Assembly (NCBI RefSeq): GCF_009832905.1
Contig: NZ_CP047135.1
Location: 4,603,001-4,667,000, forward strand
Source of the DNA: Stenotrophomonas sp. 364
Lineage (GTDB): Bacteria > Pseudomonadota > Gammaproteobacteria > Xanthomonadales > Xanthomonadaceae
Direction: 5' to 3'
Length of the DNA: 64,000 nt
A program made the position numbers and the translations under genes. Shown here one piece after another: positions 51,507-62,102 of the stretch. Position 1 is the first letter of the stretch. Each line of letters begins with the position of its first letter. The notes under the pieces are model-generated. The model ran no database searches. It saw only the letters and a list, made by a program, of their open reading frames with translations, and was not told where the DNA came from.

Positions 51507-51774
51507 CCCCGTAGCGGCCGGTAGGCCCCTGGCGCAAATGTCCCCCGGCCTGGCGGCCTCCTCCTTTATTTTGCCCAGGCGCCTACCGGCCGCTACGGGG
51601 CTCGGCTTTCGGTAAGCAGGTAGAAGCCAGGCCCTTTTGGCGCTGGTCGGTGGGTCGGGCGCTGGGGTCTCCTACCCTTGGAGGCGAAATAAAGGAGGAG
51701 GGGGCGGCCGCAGGCCGACGCCGGGGGACATTCGCCGGAAAGGGTAGGGGACCCCAGCGCCCGACCCACCGACC
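51507..51774. repeat. pair of long hairpins with different stems and related loops
   Basis: Hairpin A: arms 51507-51526 and 51581-51600, 20 bp perfect. Hairpin B: arms 51645-51679 and 51740-51774, 35 bp with one mismatch. The arms of A and B are unrelated in sequence. The loops are inverted copies of one another: loop A has AAATGTCCCCCGGC and CCTCCTCCTTTATTTT, and loop B has AAATAAAGGAGGAGG and GCCGGGGGACATT. No gene lies in 51384-51802. Confidence 0.9.
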
Positions 51775-51802
51775 GACCGCCCCAGCGCGGCAGCCGTGTC
51801 CC

Positions 51803-52252
51803 TCACGTCCCCACGTGCACCCCGTCCACGATCTCGCTGCACCCCAGGTGGTCCAGTGCGATCTCCAGCGCATGCATGTAGCTCTGCGCGCAGTACCCGT
51901 GTGCCACGCCGATGCGCTGGCCGATGTCCGGCGGCAGGCAGGCTTCGGGGCTGCGGGTGTCATCGTCGTGCACTTCCACGTAGGCATTGCGCAGGTACGG
52001 CAGCAGCTGCTGCAGGCGCAGGCTGCCCACGCACGCACCTGGGTCCAGCAAGGTCACCTCGCCACGGCTGTGGTCGGCCACGCGCAGTGCATCCAGCAGT
52101 TCCTGTTCGGACCCGCACGCGCGGATGGCCACCGTGGTGCCCGCGTCGATCGCACGGTGCACCAGCGACTTCAGGACCGGCGCCGGCAACGGCTGCGCGG
52201 TGCGGATCAGCTGGCCCGCTGCCTCCGGGCCACGGATGATGAAAATCGACAT
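51803..52252 (-). CDS. type II dehydroquinase-like protein, probably not catalytic
   Basis: 149 residues, the exact size of AroQ-type dehydroquinases. The order of elements matches that flavodoxin-like fold: IFIIRGPEAA (where AroQ has INGPNLN), a middle with R-x-C-x-SEQELLDAL (AroQ: QSDSEAQLLDWI), LLDPGAC (AroQ: NAGG), YVEVHDDD (AroQ: IEVHISN) and YCAQSYMHALEIALDHL (AroQ: GYLLALRYL). The AroQ catalytic tyrosine loop (RxxxxY) and the His/Arg of VHARE are missing. It is the second gene of a two-gene unit, 3 bases after a similarly built protein. Role unknown; a ligand-binding or oligomeric protein is more likely than an enzyme. Confidence 0.75.
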   Translation of the reverse strand: MSIFIIRGPEAAGQLIRTAQPLPAPVLKSLVHRAIDAGTTVAIRACGSEQELLDALRVADHSRGEVTLLDPGACVGSLRLQQLLPYLRNAYVEVHDDDTRSPEACLPPDIGQRIGVAHGYCAQSYMHALEIALDHLGCSEIVDGVHVGT

Positions 52253-52255
52253 GGC

Positions 52256-52663
52256 TCAGGCCTCCGCCGCCAGGCGACGCGCGGCGATCGCCAGCGACAA
52301 CCGGCACGCATCGGCGCGGCCGCTGCTGCACACCACCCGCGCGGTTGGCGCGTGCTGCGGGTGCAGGTGGTCGTCCAGCGCGTCGTCGTCGTTGCTGGCC
52401 ATCTCGATGTAGGGCGCCGGCAGCGCCTCCAGCGCCGTGCGCAGTGCCTGCCCATAGCGCGCCCATTGCGGCGCATCGACCGTCGTGGTGGCAATCAGCA
52501 CCAGCGCCGGGCGGCTGCGTTGTGCCCGCTGCAGGCAGCGCACCAGCGCCGGCAGGGAATCGCAATCGCGGCAGGCCACGCGGTGCCCGGCGACCCGTGC
52601 AGGCAGCGGCAGGGTGTCCGGTGCCGCGCCAGGCGGCGAGTGCCGGATCATCAGGATGGTCAT
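52256..52663 (-). CDS. second dehydroquinase-like protein of the tandem pair
   Basis: 135 residues. It begins TILMIRHSPPG and ends with PAPYIEMASNDDD and GRADACRLSLAIAARRL, which align with YVEVHDDD and SYMHALEIALDHL of the next gene. A cysteine-rich first half contains VACRDCDSLPALVRCL. It lacks the dehydroquinase active-site tyrosine and histidine. The two genes probably arose by duplication and then diverged. A ribosome site is weak. It is divergent from the signal peptidase at 52843. Confidence 0.7.
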   Translation of the reverse strand: MTILMIRHSPPGAAPDTLPLPARVAGHRVACRDCDSLPALVRCLQRAQRSRPALVLIATTTVDAPQWARYGQALRTALEALPAPYIEMASNDDDALDDHLHPQHAPTARVVCSSGRADACRLSLAIAARRLAAEA

Positions 52664-52842
52664 GCAACACCTCGTTCAAGCGCCTTGCGGCGCGGTGGTG
52701 CCACGATGCGACCGGACCGCGTAAAACCGCCATGCCCGCGGTGCCTGCAGCGCATAAATTCCGCGTAGCTTCTGGGCGCGCGGCCGGGGAACTTGGCAGA
52801 CGCCGCCACGGTCATAGCCCCACACCCCGAGAGAGCCTGGCC

Positions 52843-53478
52843 ATGGATATGCCCGCTACCGACCCCACCGCCGCACCCTCCAACCGCATGCTGCACTGGC
52901 TGAAAAAGGAAGCACTGCCGCTGGCGGTGATGCTGGGCCTGCTGTTGGCCGCGCGCGACTCGCTGGCCAACCACTACCAGGTGCCCAGCGGTTCGATGCA
53001 GCACACCCTGATGCCGGGCGACCGGGTAGTGGTGGACATGCGCGCCTATGGCCTGCGCCTGCCTTTCACCTCGGTGGAACTGCTGCCTACCGGCCAGCCG
53101 CAGCGCGGCGACGTGGCGGTGTTCGACTCGCCGGTGGACGGCATCCGCCTGATCAAGCGGATTGCCGCGGTGGGCGGCGACCGGGTCGAGCTGCATGACG
53201 GCCACCTCAGCATCAATGGCCAGCCGTTGGCCGACGCCAGCCAGGGCGAGGTCGAAGACTTCGGCCAGCATGTGGCCCAGCTCGATCTTGGACAAGGTGG
53301 TGGGCCGGACATCACCGGCCTGACCGTGCCGGACGGCAAGGTGCTGATGCTGGGCGACCACCGTGGCAACAGCGCCGACGGCCGCTTCTTCGGGCTGGTC
53401 CAGGCCAGCGCCTTGTACGGCAAGGCGTCGCACGTCTACTACCGGCGCGGCGATGGCCTGACCTGGCAGGCGCTGTAA
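52843..53478 (+). CDS. lepB: signal peptidase I
   Basis: 211 residues. One N-terminal TM helix (ALPLAVMLGLLLAARDSLA), nucleophile S51 in VPSGSMQHTL, general-base K105 in RLIKRIAAVGGD, and box E LGDHRGNSADGRFFG. It cleaves Sec signal peptides on the outer face of the inner membrane. It is shorter than the E. coli enzyme (324 residues), having one rather than two TM helices. It is not next to lepA or rnc, so it may be a second copy beside the main lepB of the chromosome. Confidence 0.93.
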   Translation: MDMPATDPTAAPSNRMLHWLKKEALPLAVMLGLLLAARDSLANHYQVPSGSMQHTLMPGDRVVVDMRAYGLRLPFTSVELLPTGQPQRGDVAVFDSPVDGIRLIKRIAAVGGDRVELHDGHLSINGQPLADASQGEVEDFGQHVAQLDLGQGGGPDITGLTVPDGKVLMLGDHRGNSADGRFFGLVQASALYGKASHVYYRRGDGLTWQAL

Positions 53479-53609
53479 CCACGGTCGCGATCTGAATCGA
53501 TACGTGAAACGTCTCGATGCAGACATTCCGGGTTATGGATCGACCTGTCGGCGCTGCCTATCCTGAGGACTGACTTCCCGTCCGGGCCCGCAAGCGCGGC
53601 CATATCCCC

Positions 53610-54884
53610 ATGAATGGCGACACCGCAGCGGTTCCCGACCGCAGCTCCTCAGCTCCCGCCACGGCGGGGGCGGCAGACCAGATCCAGCAGGGCACGCCCG
53701 CGTTCCGGCGCACGGCGGCCGCGCTGTTCCTGGCCGGGTTCTCCACCTTTGGCCTGCTCTACACGGTGCAGCCGCTGCTGCCCGAGTTCAGCCGGCACTT
53801 CGGCGTGTCGGCGGCCAACAGCGCGCTGACCCTGTCGCTGAGCACCGGCCTGCTGGCGGTGTCGATGCTGATCGCCGGGCTGATCTCCGACCGCATCGGC
53901 CGCCGCAGCGTGATGGTGGCCGCGTTGCTGGCCTCCAGCGTGTTGTCCGTGGCCACCGCGATGGTCGACGACTGGTCCACGTTGCTGGTGCTGCGCACGT
54001 TGCTGGGTATCGCGCTGAGCGGCGTGCCGGCGGTGGGCATGACCTACCTGGCCGAAGAAATGGACAGCCGCGCGCTGGGCCTGGCGATGGGCCTGTATAT
54101 CGGCGGCAACGCCATCGGCGGCATGAGCGGCCGGCTCATCGCCGGCATCGTGGCCGACCACTGGGGCTGGCGCTGGGGCATCGGCGTGGTCTCGTTGATC
54201 GCGCTGCTCAGCACCGTGCTGCTGTGGATCCAGCTGCCCCCGTCGCGCCACTTCCAGCAGCGCCGCAGCGGACTGCGCGAACTGCCGGCGCGCTGGGGCC
54301 GGCTGTTTGCCGACCCCGGCCTGCCGTGGCTGTTCGCCACCGCCTTCGTGCTGATGGGCGTGTTCGTCACCCTCTACAACTACCTCGGCTACCACCTGCT
54401 CGCCCCGCCGTACCGGCTGAGCCAGACCGTGGTCGGCCTGATCTTCAGCGTGTACCTGGTCGGCACCTTCAGTTCGGCGTGGATGGGGCAGCAGGCCACC
54501 CGGCATGGCCGCAGCCGCGTGCTGGCCATCTGCTACGGGCTGATCGCGCTGGGCATCGTGCTGCTGGCGCTGCCGTGGCTGGGCTGCATGGCCGCCGGCA
54601 TCGCGCTGGTCACCTTCGGCTTCTTCGGCGGGCACTCGGTGGCCAGCAGCTGGGTCGGCAGCCGGGCCGGCACGCTGCGCGCCGAAGCGTCGGCGCTGTA
54701 CCTGTTCGCCTATTACCTGGGGTCCAGCGTGGCCGGCGTCGTCGGCGGCGTGTTCTACACCCACTGGGACTGGCTGGGCGTGTGCGGTTTCGTCGGCGTG
54801 CTGACAGTGGCCGGCGGCGTGATCGCCTGGCGGCTGGGGCAACGTGTGCAACCGGCGGGGGCCACGCTTGCGGTGAGCCGTTGA
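53610..54884 (+). CDS. MFS transporter, YnfM-like
   Basis: 424 residues with about 12 TM helices from residue 35. The MFS A-motif is GLISDRIGRRSV between TM2 and TM3; FSTFGLLYTVQPLLPEFSRHF, in part LLYTVQPLLPEFS, and AVGMTYLAEEM are typical of the YnfM/YdhP drug:proton antiporter branch. It should export a small molecule; arabinose-type or drug efflux are the known possibilities. The N-terminal 30 residues are a disordered S/A/T-rich stretch. Confidence 0.9.
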   Translation: MNGDTAAVPDRSSSAPATAGAADQIQQGTPAFRRTAAALFLAGFSTFGLLYTVQPLLPEFSRHFGVSAANSALTLSLSTGLLAVSMLIAGLISDRIGRRSVMVAALLASSVLSVATAMVDDWSTLLVLRTLLGIALSGVPAVGMTYLAEEMDSRALGLAMGLYIGGNAIGGMSGRLIAGIVADHWGWRWGIGVVSLIALLSTVLLWIQLPPSRHFQQRRSGLRELPARWGRLFADPGLPWLFATAFVLMGVFVTLYNYLGYHLLAPPYRLSQTVVGLIFSVYLVGTFSSAWMGQQATRHGRSRVLAICYGLIALGIVLLALPWLGCMAAGIALVTFGFFGGHSVASSWVGSRAGTLRAEASALYLFAYYLGSSVAGVVGGVFYTHWDWLGVCGFVGVLTVAGGVIAWRLGQRVQPAGATLAVSR

Positions 54885-54905
54885 CGGCCGCGTCGTCCAG
54901 ACCGC

Positions 54906-55364
54906 CTAGCCAGCATCCACGACGCGATGCTCCTCCAGCAGCACAACGTCTTCGGCCAGGACGTGGAACGCCACATTCTCCGCCATGAATTGAATGCTGA
55001 AGTGACGCAGCGACGGCGGCGTATGGGACGAGATCGACTGCCATGCCGCCAGGCTGCCGGCGACCCAGTCGGACCGGGTGAATTCGGTCAGCTCACCCAG
55101 CGTGTAGCGCCCTGATCCTGTGTCGAATGCAAACAGCGTGCTGCCCGGAAACGGCTGTTTGATCAGCGAATGCACCCGGCTGAAGCGTATCTCGCGTGTC
55201 AGCATCGTGATTGCCGCATCCCGCTCATCGTCCGGCGCGTCTCTTTCGTAGGCCACCTCAAGGACGACATCCATGCCTTCGGAGCGGAAGGACACCGTCG
55301 ATTCGCCATACCCAGGCAACCACTCGTACGGATTGAAGATGGAACGTGGTGCGCCGATCAACAT
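54906..55364 (-). CDS. conserved hypothetical protein
   Basis: 152 residues. No signal peptide. Residues 1-60 contain SIFNPYEWLPGYGESTVSF and an acidic stretch YERDAPDDERD; the second half has FDTGSGRYTLGELTEF and a helix FMAENVAFHVLAEDVVLLEE. I do not recognise the family. It is convergent with the MFS gene and lies 50 bases downstream of the LysR gene. Start 55364 chosen because longer frames read into the LysR gene antisense. Confidence 0.65.
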   Translation of the reverse strand: MLIGAPRSIFNPYEWLPGYGESTVSFRSEGMDVVLEVAYERDAPDDERDAAITMLTREIRFSRVHSLIKQPFPGSTLFAFDTGSGRYTLGELTEFTRSDWVAGSLAAWQSISSHTPPSLRHFSIQFMAENVAFHVLAEDVVLLEEHRVVDAG

Positions 55365-55414
55365 GGCTGTCCTTGTATGGGGTGTGTCTCTTCCACTGCG
55401 GGCCCCGCCCGTGC

Positions 55415-56320
55415 TCAATCGTGGGCCTGGCCCTGCAGCAGCTGGGTGAAATGTGCGATCAGCGGCGAGGCGGTGCCGCGTCGGCAGGCCACGTGCACTT
55501 CCGAACTGGCGGCGCGGTCGCTGAGCGCGACGAAGCGCGCGCCGTCCACCTGGATATGGCTGCACGAGGCCGGCAGCACGGTCACCCCAAGACCGGAGGC
55601 GGCCAGGCTGATCAGCGTCGAGGCCTCGCCGGCCTCCTGGATGATGCGGGGGGTGAAGCCCGCGCTGCGGCACAGCGCGATGAAGTGATCGTGGATCCCG
55701 GCACCGACCTCGCGCAGGAACCCCACGAACGGTTCGTGCGCGAACAAGCGCAGTGCCACCGACGCATCAGCCGGCAGCGCCCGCACCAGCGGATGCTGGT
55801 CGTGCACCACCAGCGCCAGCGGATCGCTGAACAGCTTGCGTGACATCAACGGTGCCGGCAAAGCACGTTTGCGGATCAGCCCGACGTCGAGCTCGCCGGC
55901 CATCAACGCGTCGATCTGCTGCAGGGTGTTCATCTCGCGCAGCTTCAACTGCACCTGCGGAAACTGCTGGCGGTAGGCGAAGATCGCGCGCGGAATCTGC
56001 GTGGACAGCGGCGTGGCGCGGGTCAGCCCGATGCGCAGCTCGCCGGTTTCGCCGCGCTGCGCGCGCTGGGTGAGGTCGATGGCCTTGTCCATGCGTTCGA
56101 GCACCGCCGTGGCCTGTTCCTGCAGCACGCGCCCGGCTTCGGTCAGCTCCACGCGGCGGTTGGCGCGCAGGAACAAGCGGGCGCCCAGCAGCGTTTCCAG
56201 CTGACGGATCTGCTGGCTGAGCGGCGGCTGCGACATGCCCAGGCGTTCGGCCGCGCGGCCGAAATGCAGCGTGTCGGCGACGGCCAGGAAGTAGCGCAGG
56301 TGGCGCAGTTCGATCGACAT
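55415..56320 (-). CDS. LysR-family regulator (BenM/CatM-like)
   Basis: 301 residues. Winged helix-turn-helix: LRHLRYFLAVADTLHFGRAAERLGMSQPPLSQQIRQLE, given in part as AAERLGMSQPPLSQQI. The effector domain is periplasmic-binding-protein-like (TPLSTQIPRAIFAYRQQFPQV, in part IPRAIFAYRQQFP). This N-terminus is typical of the CatM/BenM/TfdR subgroup that senses aromatic acids, but the ligand cannot be read. It starts just inside the 3' end region of the next LysR gene (14 bases apart on the same strand), so they are co-transcribed. Its targets may include the divergent MFS exporter, with one gene between. Confidence 0.9.
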   Translation of the reverse strand: MSIELRHLRYFLAVADTLHFGRAAERLGMSQPPLSQQIRQLETLLGARLFLRANRRVELTEAGRVLQEQATAVLERMDKAIDLTQRAQRGETGELRIGLTRATPLSTQIPRAIFAYRQQFPQVQLKLREMNTLQQIDALMAGELDVGLIRKRALPAPLMSRKLFSDPLALVVHDQHPLVRALPADASVALRLFAHEPFVGFLREVGAGIHDHFIALCRSAGFTPRIIQEAGEASTLISLAASGLGVTVLPASCSHIQVDGARFVALSDRAASSEVHVACRRGTASPLIAHFTQLLQGQAHD

Positions 56321-56333
56321 GGCAGGGCAGGCG

Positions 56334-57299
56334 TCAGCGCTCGGAATGACCGCTTTCATCATAGCTGCGCGGACTGAACAGGTCCGGCTGGATCAGCTCG
56401 ATGAAGGCGCGCGCCTGCGGCGACAGGAAACGCCCGCGGCGCACGATCACCCCGTAGCTGCGCTCGGGGAACCAGGCACTCATCGAGCGCGTCACCAGCC
56501 GGTCGCGGTCGGTGTCGTTGAGGCACAGCGCGGGCACGATCGAGATGCCCATGCCCATCGCCACGTACTGCTTGATCACTTCCCAGCCGCCCACTTCCAG
56601 CGCCACGGTGTACGGCAGGCGGTGGCGCTGGAACACCTGGTCGACCAGCCGGTAGGTGATCTGGCGCTTCGGCGGCAGCACCAGCGGATGCTGCGAGATC
56701 GCCTCCAGGCTGAGCTCGCCCCGCGCCAGCGCGTGCCCGGGCGGGGCGATCAACACCTGCTCGAAGCGGTAGGCCGGGGCGTAGCTGAGATCGGCCGGCA
56801 CGTCGGTCATCGAACCCACCGCCAGGTCGGCCGCGTCGCTGCGCAGCAGGTCGGTGCCGTCGGCGCTGATCGCGTTGTGCAGGGTCAGGCGCACGTCCGG
56901 GTGGCGCTGGCGGAAGCGCTCCACGATGCGCGGCAGCAGGTACAGGATGGTCGAGCTGTTGGCGGCGATGTTGAGCTCGCCGGCATCCAGCCCCTTCACC
57001 TTGTCGCGGAAGCTGGCCTCCAGCCCGTCGAGGTTTTCCACCAGCGGCAAGGCCATCTCGAACAGCAGCTGGCCCTCGCGGCTGGGCACCAGGCGGCGCC
57101 CGCTGCGCTCGAACAGGTCCACCCCCAGCTCGCGCTCCAGCGCCTGCAACTGCTGGCTGATGGCCGGTTGGCTGACGAACAGCGCCTCAGCCGCACGTGA
57201 GACCGACCCCAGACGCACCGTCTGGCAGAACGCCCGCAGCGGCTTGAGCCGGTCGGACTTGTAGGAAAAACGGGGACTTGGCGCGGGCGGTGTGGGCAT
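56334..57299 (-). CDS. LysR-family regulator of the glyoxylate shunt
   Basis: 321 residues. HTH: FCQTVRLGSVSRAAEALFVSQPAISQQLQALE, in part AAEALFVSQPAISQQL. The effector domain resembles CysB-like and CbbR-like regulators (DAGELNIAANSSTILYLLP, in part GELNIAANSST). It is divergent from aceB with 106 bp between, and a LysR-type palindrome lies in that gap, so aceB control is likely. In other xanthomonads a LysR gene holds the same place. Whether it activates or represses cannot be told. Confidence 0.9.
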   Translation of the reverse strand: MPTPPAPSPRFSYKSDRLKPLRAFCQTVRLGSVSRAAEALFVSQPAISQQLQALERELGVDLFERSGRRLVPSREGQLLFEMALPLVENLDGLEASFRDKVKGLDAGELNIAANSSTILYLLPRIVERFRQRHPDVRLTLHNAISADGTDLLRSDAADLAVGSMTDVPADLSYAPAYRFEQVLIAPPGHALARGELSLEAISQHPLVLPPKRQITYRLVDQVFQRHRLPYTVALEVGGWEVIKQYVAMGMGISIVPALCLNDTDRDRLVTRSMSAWFPERSYGVIVRRGRFLSPQARAFIELIQPDLFSPRSYDESGHSER

Positions 57300-57311
57300 G
57301 GCGTCACGAGT

Positions 57312-57326
57312 ATAAGCACAACTTAT
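57312..57326. promoter_or_regulatory. LysR-type palindrome between the regulator and aceB
   Basis: ATAAG-N5-CTTAT at 57312-57326 is a perfect inverted repeat with the T-N11-A form of LysR boxes. TATAACT at 57340-57346 is a possible -10 element. The gap is AT-rich compared with the flanks. Confidence 0.65.
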
Positions 57327-57405
57327 GTAAAGCATTGCTATAACTGTTTTGTCATATACGGTACGGCGGCGCACGGTGGGGCCTACCGCAATGCAGGAGC
57401 CCGCC

Positions 57406-59055
<1,650 letters not shown>

Positions 59056-59067
59056 TTCCGCCGCATT

Positions 59068-59433
59068 GGACCCCGCCAGCCGGGCAGAGCCCGGCTCTAC
59101 ACCAAAACACCCATAGAGCGGGGCTCTGCCCCGCTGCCCTGGACCCCGCCAGCCGGGCAGAGCCCGGCTCTACACCGAAACACCCCGTAGAGCGGGGCTC
59201 TGCCCCGCTGCCCTGGACCCCGCCAGCCGGGCAGAGCCCGGCTCTACACCGAAACACCCGTAGAGCGGGGCTCTGCCCCGCTGCCTTGGACCCCGCCAGC
59301 CGGGCAGAGCCCGGCTCTACACCAAAACACGCGTAGAGCGGGGCTCTGCCCCGCTGCCCTGGACCCCGCCAGCCGGGCAGAGCCCGGCTCTACACCGAAA
59401 CACCCGTAGAGCGGGGCTCTGCCCCGCTGCCCT
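59068..59433. repeat. five-copy tandem array of a 73-bp REP dimer
   Basis: Units start at 59068, 59141, 59215, 59288 and 59361 (73, 74, 73, 73 and 73 bp). Each holds two hairpins, GCCGGGC/GCCCGGC and AGCGGGG/CCCCGCT, with GTAG heads (one copy ATAG). Units differ at only a few positions. It fills the aceB-aceA gap (59056-59490); no gene is present. Confidence 0.97.
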
Positions 59434-59490
59434 TCCCACCCCGGCCCGGCGCCGCCCGGCGTCCCGCATTCCCTTCCTGGAGAAACCGAC

Positions 59491-60783
59491 ATGAGCACCC
59501 TGCAGACCGCCGAACAGATCCAGCACGCTTGGAACACCGACCCGCGCTGGGCCGGGATCACCCGCAACTACACCGCCGCCGACGTGGTGCGCCTGCGCGG
59601 CACCGTGCACGTGGAGCATTCGCTGGCGCGGCTGGGTGCCGAAAAGCTGTGGACCTACCTGCAGGAAAAGGACTTCGTCAACGCGCTCGGCGCGCTGACC
59701 GGCAACCAGGCCATGCAGCAGGTGAAGGCCGGCTTGAACGCCATCTACCTGTCCGGCTGGCAGGTGGCCGCCGATGCCAACCTGGCCGGCCAGATGTACC
59801 CGGACCAGTCGCTGTACCCGGCCGACTCGGTGCCGGCGGTGGTCAAGCGCATCAACAACACGCTGCTGCGCGCCGATCAGCTGCACCACGCCGAAGGCAA
59901 GGACGACATCGACTTCCTGCAGCCGATCGTGGCCGATGCCGAGGCCGGTTTCGGCGGCGTGCTCAACGCCTTCGAGCTGATGAAGGCGATGATCGAAGCC
60001 GGCGCGGCCGGCGTGCACTTCGAGGACCAGCTGGCCTCGGTGAAGAAGTGCGGGCACATGGGCGGCAAGGTGCTGGTGCCCACCCGCGAGGCCATCGAGA
60101 AGCTCAACGCCGCGCGCCTGGCCGCCGACGTGATGGGCGTGCCCACCCTGCTGGTGGCGCGTACCGATGCCGAAGCCGCCGACCTGCTGACCAGCGATGT
60201 CGATGGCAACGACCAGCCGTTCACCACCGGCGAGCGGACCGTGGAAGGCTTCTACAAGACCCGCAACGGCCTGGACCAGGCGATCAGCCGCGGCCTGGCC
60301 TACGCCCCCTACGCCGACCTGATCTGGTGTGAAACCGGCAAGCCGGACCTGGAGTTCGCGCGCAAGTTCGCCGAGGCCATCCATGCCAAGTTCCCGGGCA
60401 AGCTGCTGGCCTACAACTGCTCGCCCAGCTTCAACTGGAAGAAGAACCTGGACGACGCCACCATCGCGACCTTCCAGAAGGAAATTGCCACGTACGGCTA
60501 CAAGTTCCAGTTCATCACCCTGGCCGGGTTCCATGCCCTGAACTACTCCATGTTCAACCTGGCCCATGGCTACGCCCGCCGCCAGATGAGCGCCTTCGTG
60601 GAGCTGCAGGAGGCCGAGTTCGCCGCCGCCGACCGCGGCTTCACGGCGGTCAAACACCAGCGCGAGGTCGGCACCGGCTACTTCGACGCGGTCACCCAGG
60701 CGATCCAGCAGGGCCAGTCCTCGACCACCGCCCTGAGCGGCTCGACCGAGGAAGAGCAGTTCAACGCCGAACGGGCGGCCTGA
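59491..60783 (+). CDS. aceA: isocitrate lyase
   Basis: 430 residues, normal for the short AceA class. The active-site loop KKCGHMGG has C187. [13 protein letters not shown] and [12 protein letters not shown] supply the metal-binding residues. NLSPSF is present as NCSPSFNW. It splits isocitrate into glyoxylate and succinate at the branch from the citric acid cycle. It should be co-regulated with aceB, but whether the RNA runs through the REP array is unknown. The C-terminal segment ends [13 protein letters not shown]. Confidence 0.97.
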   Translation: MSTLQTAEQIQHAWNTDPRWAGITRNYTAADVVRLRGTVHVEHSLARLGAEKLWTYLQEKDFVNALGALTGNQAMQQVKAGLNAIYLSGWQVAADANLAGQMYPDQSLYPADSVPAVVKRINNTLLRADQLHHAEGKDDIDFLQPIVADAEAGFGGVLNAFELMKAMIEAGAAGVHFEDQLASVKKCGHMGGKVLVPTREAIEKLNAARLAADVMGVPTLLVARTDAEAADLLTSDVDGNDQPFTTGERTVEGFYKTRNGLDQAISRGLAYAPYADLIWCETGKPDLEFARKFAEAIHAKFPGKLLAYNCSPSFNWKKNLDDATIATFQKEIATYGYKFQFITLAGFHALNYSMFNLAHGYARRQMSAFVELQEAEFAAADRGFTAVKHQREVGTGYFDAVTQAIQQGQSSTTALSGSTEEEQFNAERAA

Positions 60784-60816
60784 CGATCACCAAGGGCGGC
60801 CAGGGAAGGCCGGGGC

Positions 60817-60842
60817 GACGGGCGGTCGGGGGACCGCCCGTC
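60817..60842 (+). terminator. GC hairpin after aceA
   Basis: GACGGGCGGTC (60817-60827) pairs perfectly with GACCGCCCGTC (60832-60842) around a GGGG loop. No T-run follows, so it is a stability element or Rho-linked terminator. 60784-61042 has no gene; TGCTATTCT near 60990 may be a -10 box. Confidence 0.5.
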
Positions 60843-61042
60843 GGCTTGTGTGGGTTTCACGGCGGCGCGTGAAGGCGGCCCGGGTGGCCGCTGGCAGGCC
60901 GGGATCGCGTCATGAAGAAGGATGTGGCGGGCCGGCCGGGAAATTTCGGCGCCCGTGCTCTGAAATGGGATGAGGCGCACACTTTTTAGGGGTGCTATTC
61001 TCCTCGGCTCACCGGGGGAACGCTGGGAAGCGGGTGCACGGG

Positions 61043-62086
61043 ATGACCGGCAAGGTTGCGGCGATTGTGTGCGAACAGGAACCAGGCATCGCCGAGACCG
61101 CGATGGCTGAGATCGTGCACGCCATCCTGAGCAACGCCGAGTTCGCGCTGTTTGCCGAATTCGGCAAACAGCAATGCCTGACCAAAGGTGACCTGCTGTT
61201 CCAGCGCGGTCAAGCCGGCGACACCATGTATGTGGTCGTGAGCGGCAGCATCGAGCTGGATTTCGGCGACGACCTGGTGGTGAAGTCGCTCGGCCCCAAC
61301 GAATTCTTCGGCGAACTGGGCCTGTTGATCGGCGACCATCCGCGCAGCGCCGACGCGCGCGCGGTGACCGACAGCGTGGTGCTGGAACTGGGCAATGCCG
61401 ATTTCCAGCGCCTGGTCGACCGTGACCCCGGCCTGGTGGCGTACTTCCTGCGCCGTACCATCATGCGCGTGGTCAGCAACGAACAGGTCCTGATCCGCCA
61501 GCTGCGGCGGCGCAACCACGACCTGGAAACCGCGCTGGACAACCTGTACGTCACCACCCACCAGCTCACCCATACCCGTGAACTGGTGCGCACCGACGAG
61601 CTCACCGGCCTGCACAACCGGCGTGGCCTGGCGCTGTACCTGCAGGACTGCCGCAGCCACGCCGATGGCGCGCCGCAGGGGCTGCTGCTGATCGACTGCG
61701 ACCACTTCAAGCAGGTCAACGACGAGCACGGCCACCAGGCCGGCGACCGGGTCCTGCAGAGCGTGGCCAACATCCTGCGCTCGGTGGCCACCGAAGCCGA
61801 CCTGGCCTGCCGGCTGGGGGGCGACGAGTTCTGCCTGCTGCTGCGCACCGCAAACGCCGACAGCCTGCAGCACGCGGCCGAGTTCATCCTCAGCGCGGTG
61901 CACGGCCTGATGGACCGCGCCCACGGCGTGCCGCACGTCTGCCCGGTCAGCATCGGCGTGCGCCTGCTGGAGCCCCACACCGATTGGAGCGAGTGGTACG
62001 CTCGCGCCGACAACGCGCTGTACCAGGCCAAGCGCCTGGGCGGCAACCGGCTGCACTGGTCGCGTGCCGCGACCGCCTCACCCTGA
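61043..62086 (+). CDS. CRP-like sensor fused to GGDEF diguanylate cyclase
   Basis: 347 residues. Residues about 20-135 form a cyclic-nucleotide-binding (CRP-type) beta-roll: LLFQRGQAGDTMYVVVSG, SLGPNEFFGELGLLIGDHPRSADARA (in part FFGELGLLIGDHPRSADARA). A helical linker follows, then a GGDEF domain with DELTGLHNRRG, DCDHFKQVND and active site RLGGDEF (about residues 256-262). It should make c-di-GMP, perhaps under control of a nucleotide bound to the beta-roll. There is no DNA-binding domain. Start 61043 is uncertain (60992 is longer). The next gene, 16 bases downstream, is a nucleotidyl cyclase, so the beta-roll may sense its product. Confidence 0.9.
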   Translation: MTGKVAAIVCEQEPGIAETAMAEIVHAILSNAEFALFAEFGKQQCLTKGDLLFQRGQAGDTMYVVVSGSIELDFGDDLVVKSLGPNEFFGELGLLIGDHPRSADARAVTDSVVLELGNADFQRLVDRDPGLVAYFLRRTIMRVVSNEQVLIRQLRRRNHDLETALDNLYVTTHQLTHTRELVRTDELTGLHNRRGLALYLQDCRSHADGAPQGLLLIDCDHFKQVNDEHGHQAGDRVLQSVANILRSVATEADLACRLGGDEFCLLLRTANADSLQHAAEFILSAVHGLMDRAHGVPHVCPVSIGVRLLEPHTDWSEWYARADNALYQAKRLGGNRLHWSRAATASP

Positions 62087-62102
62087 TCGGGGGAAGATCG
62101 GC

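Noticed and set aside
59068..59433. CRISPR-like regular repeats
   Set aside because: Units are contiguous with no unique spacers, each is palindromic of REP type, and no cas genes are near.
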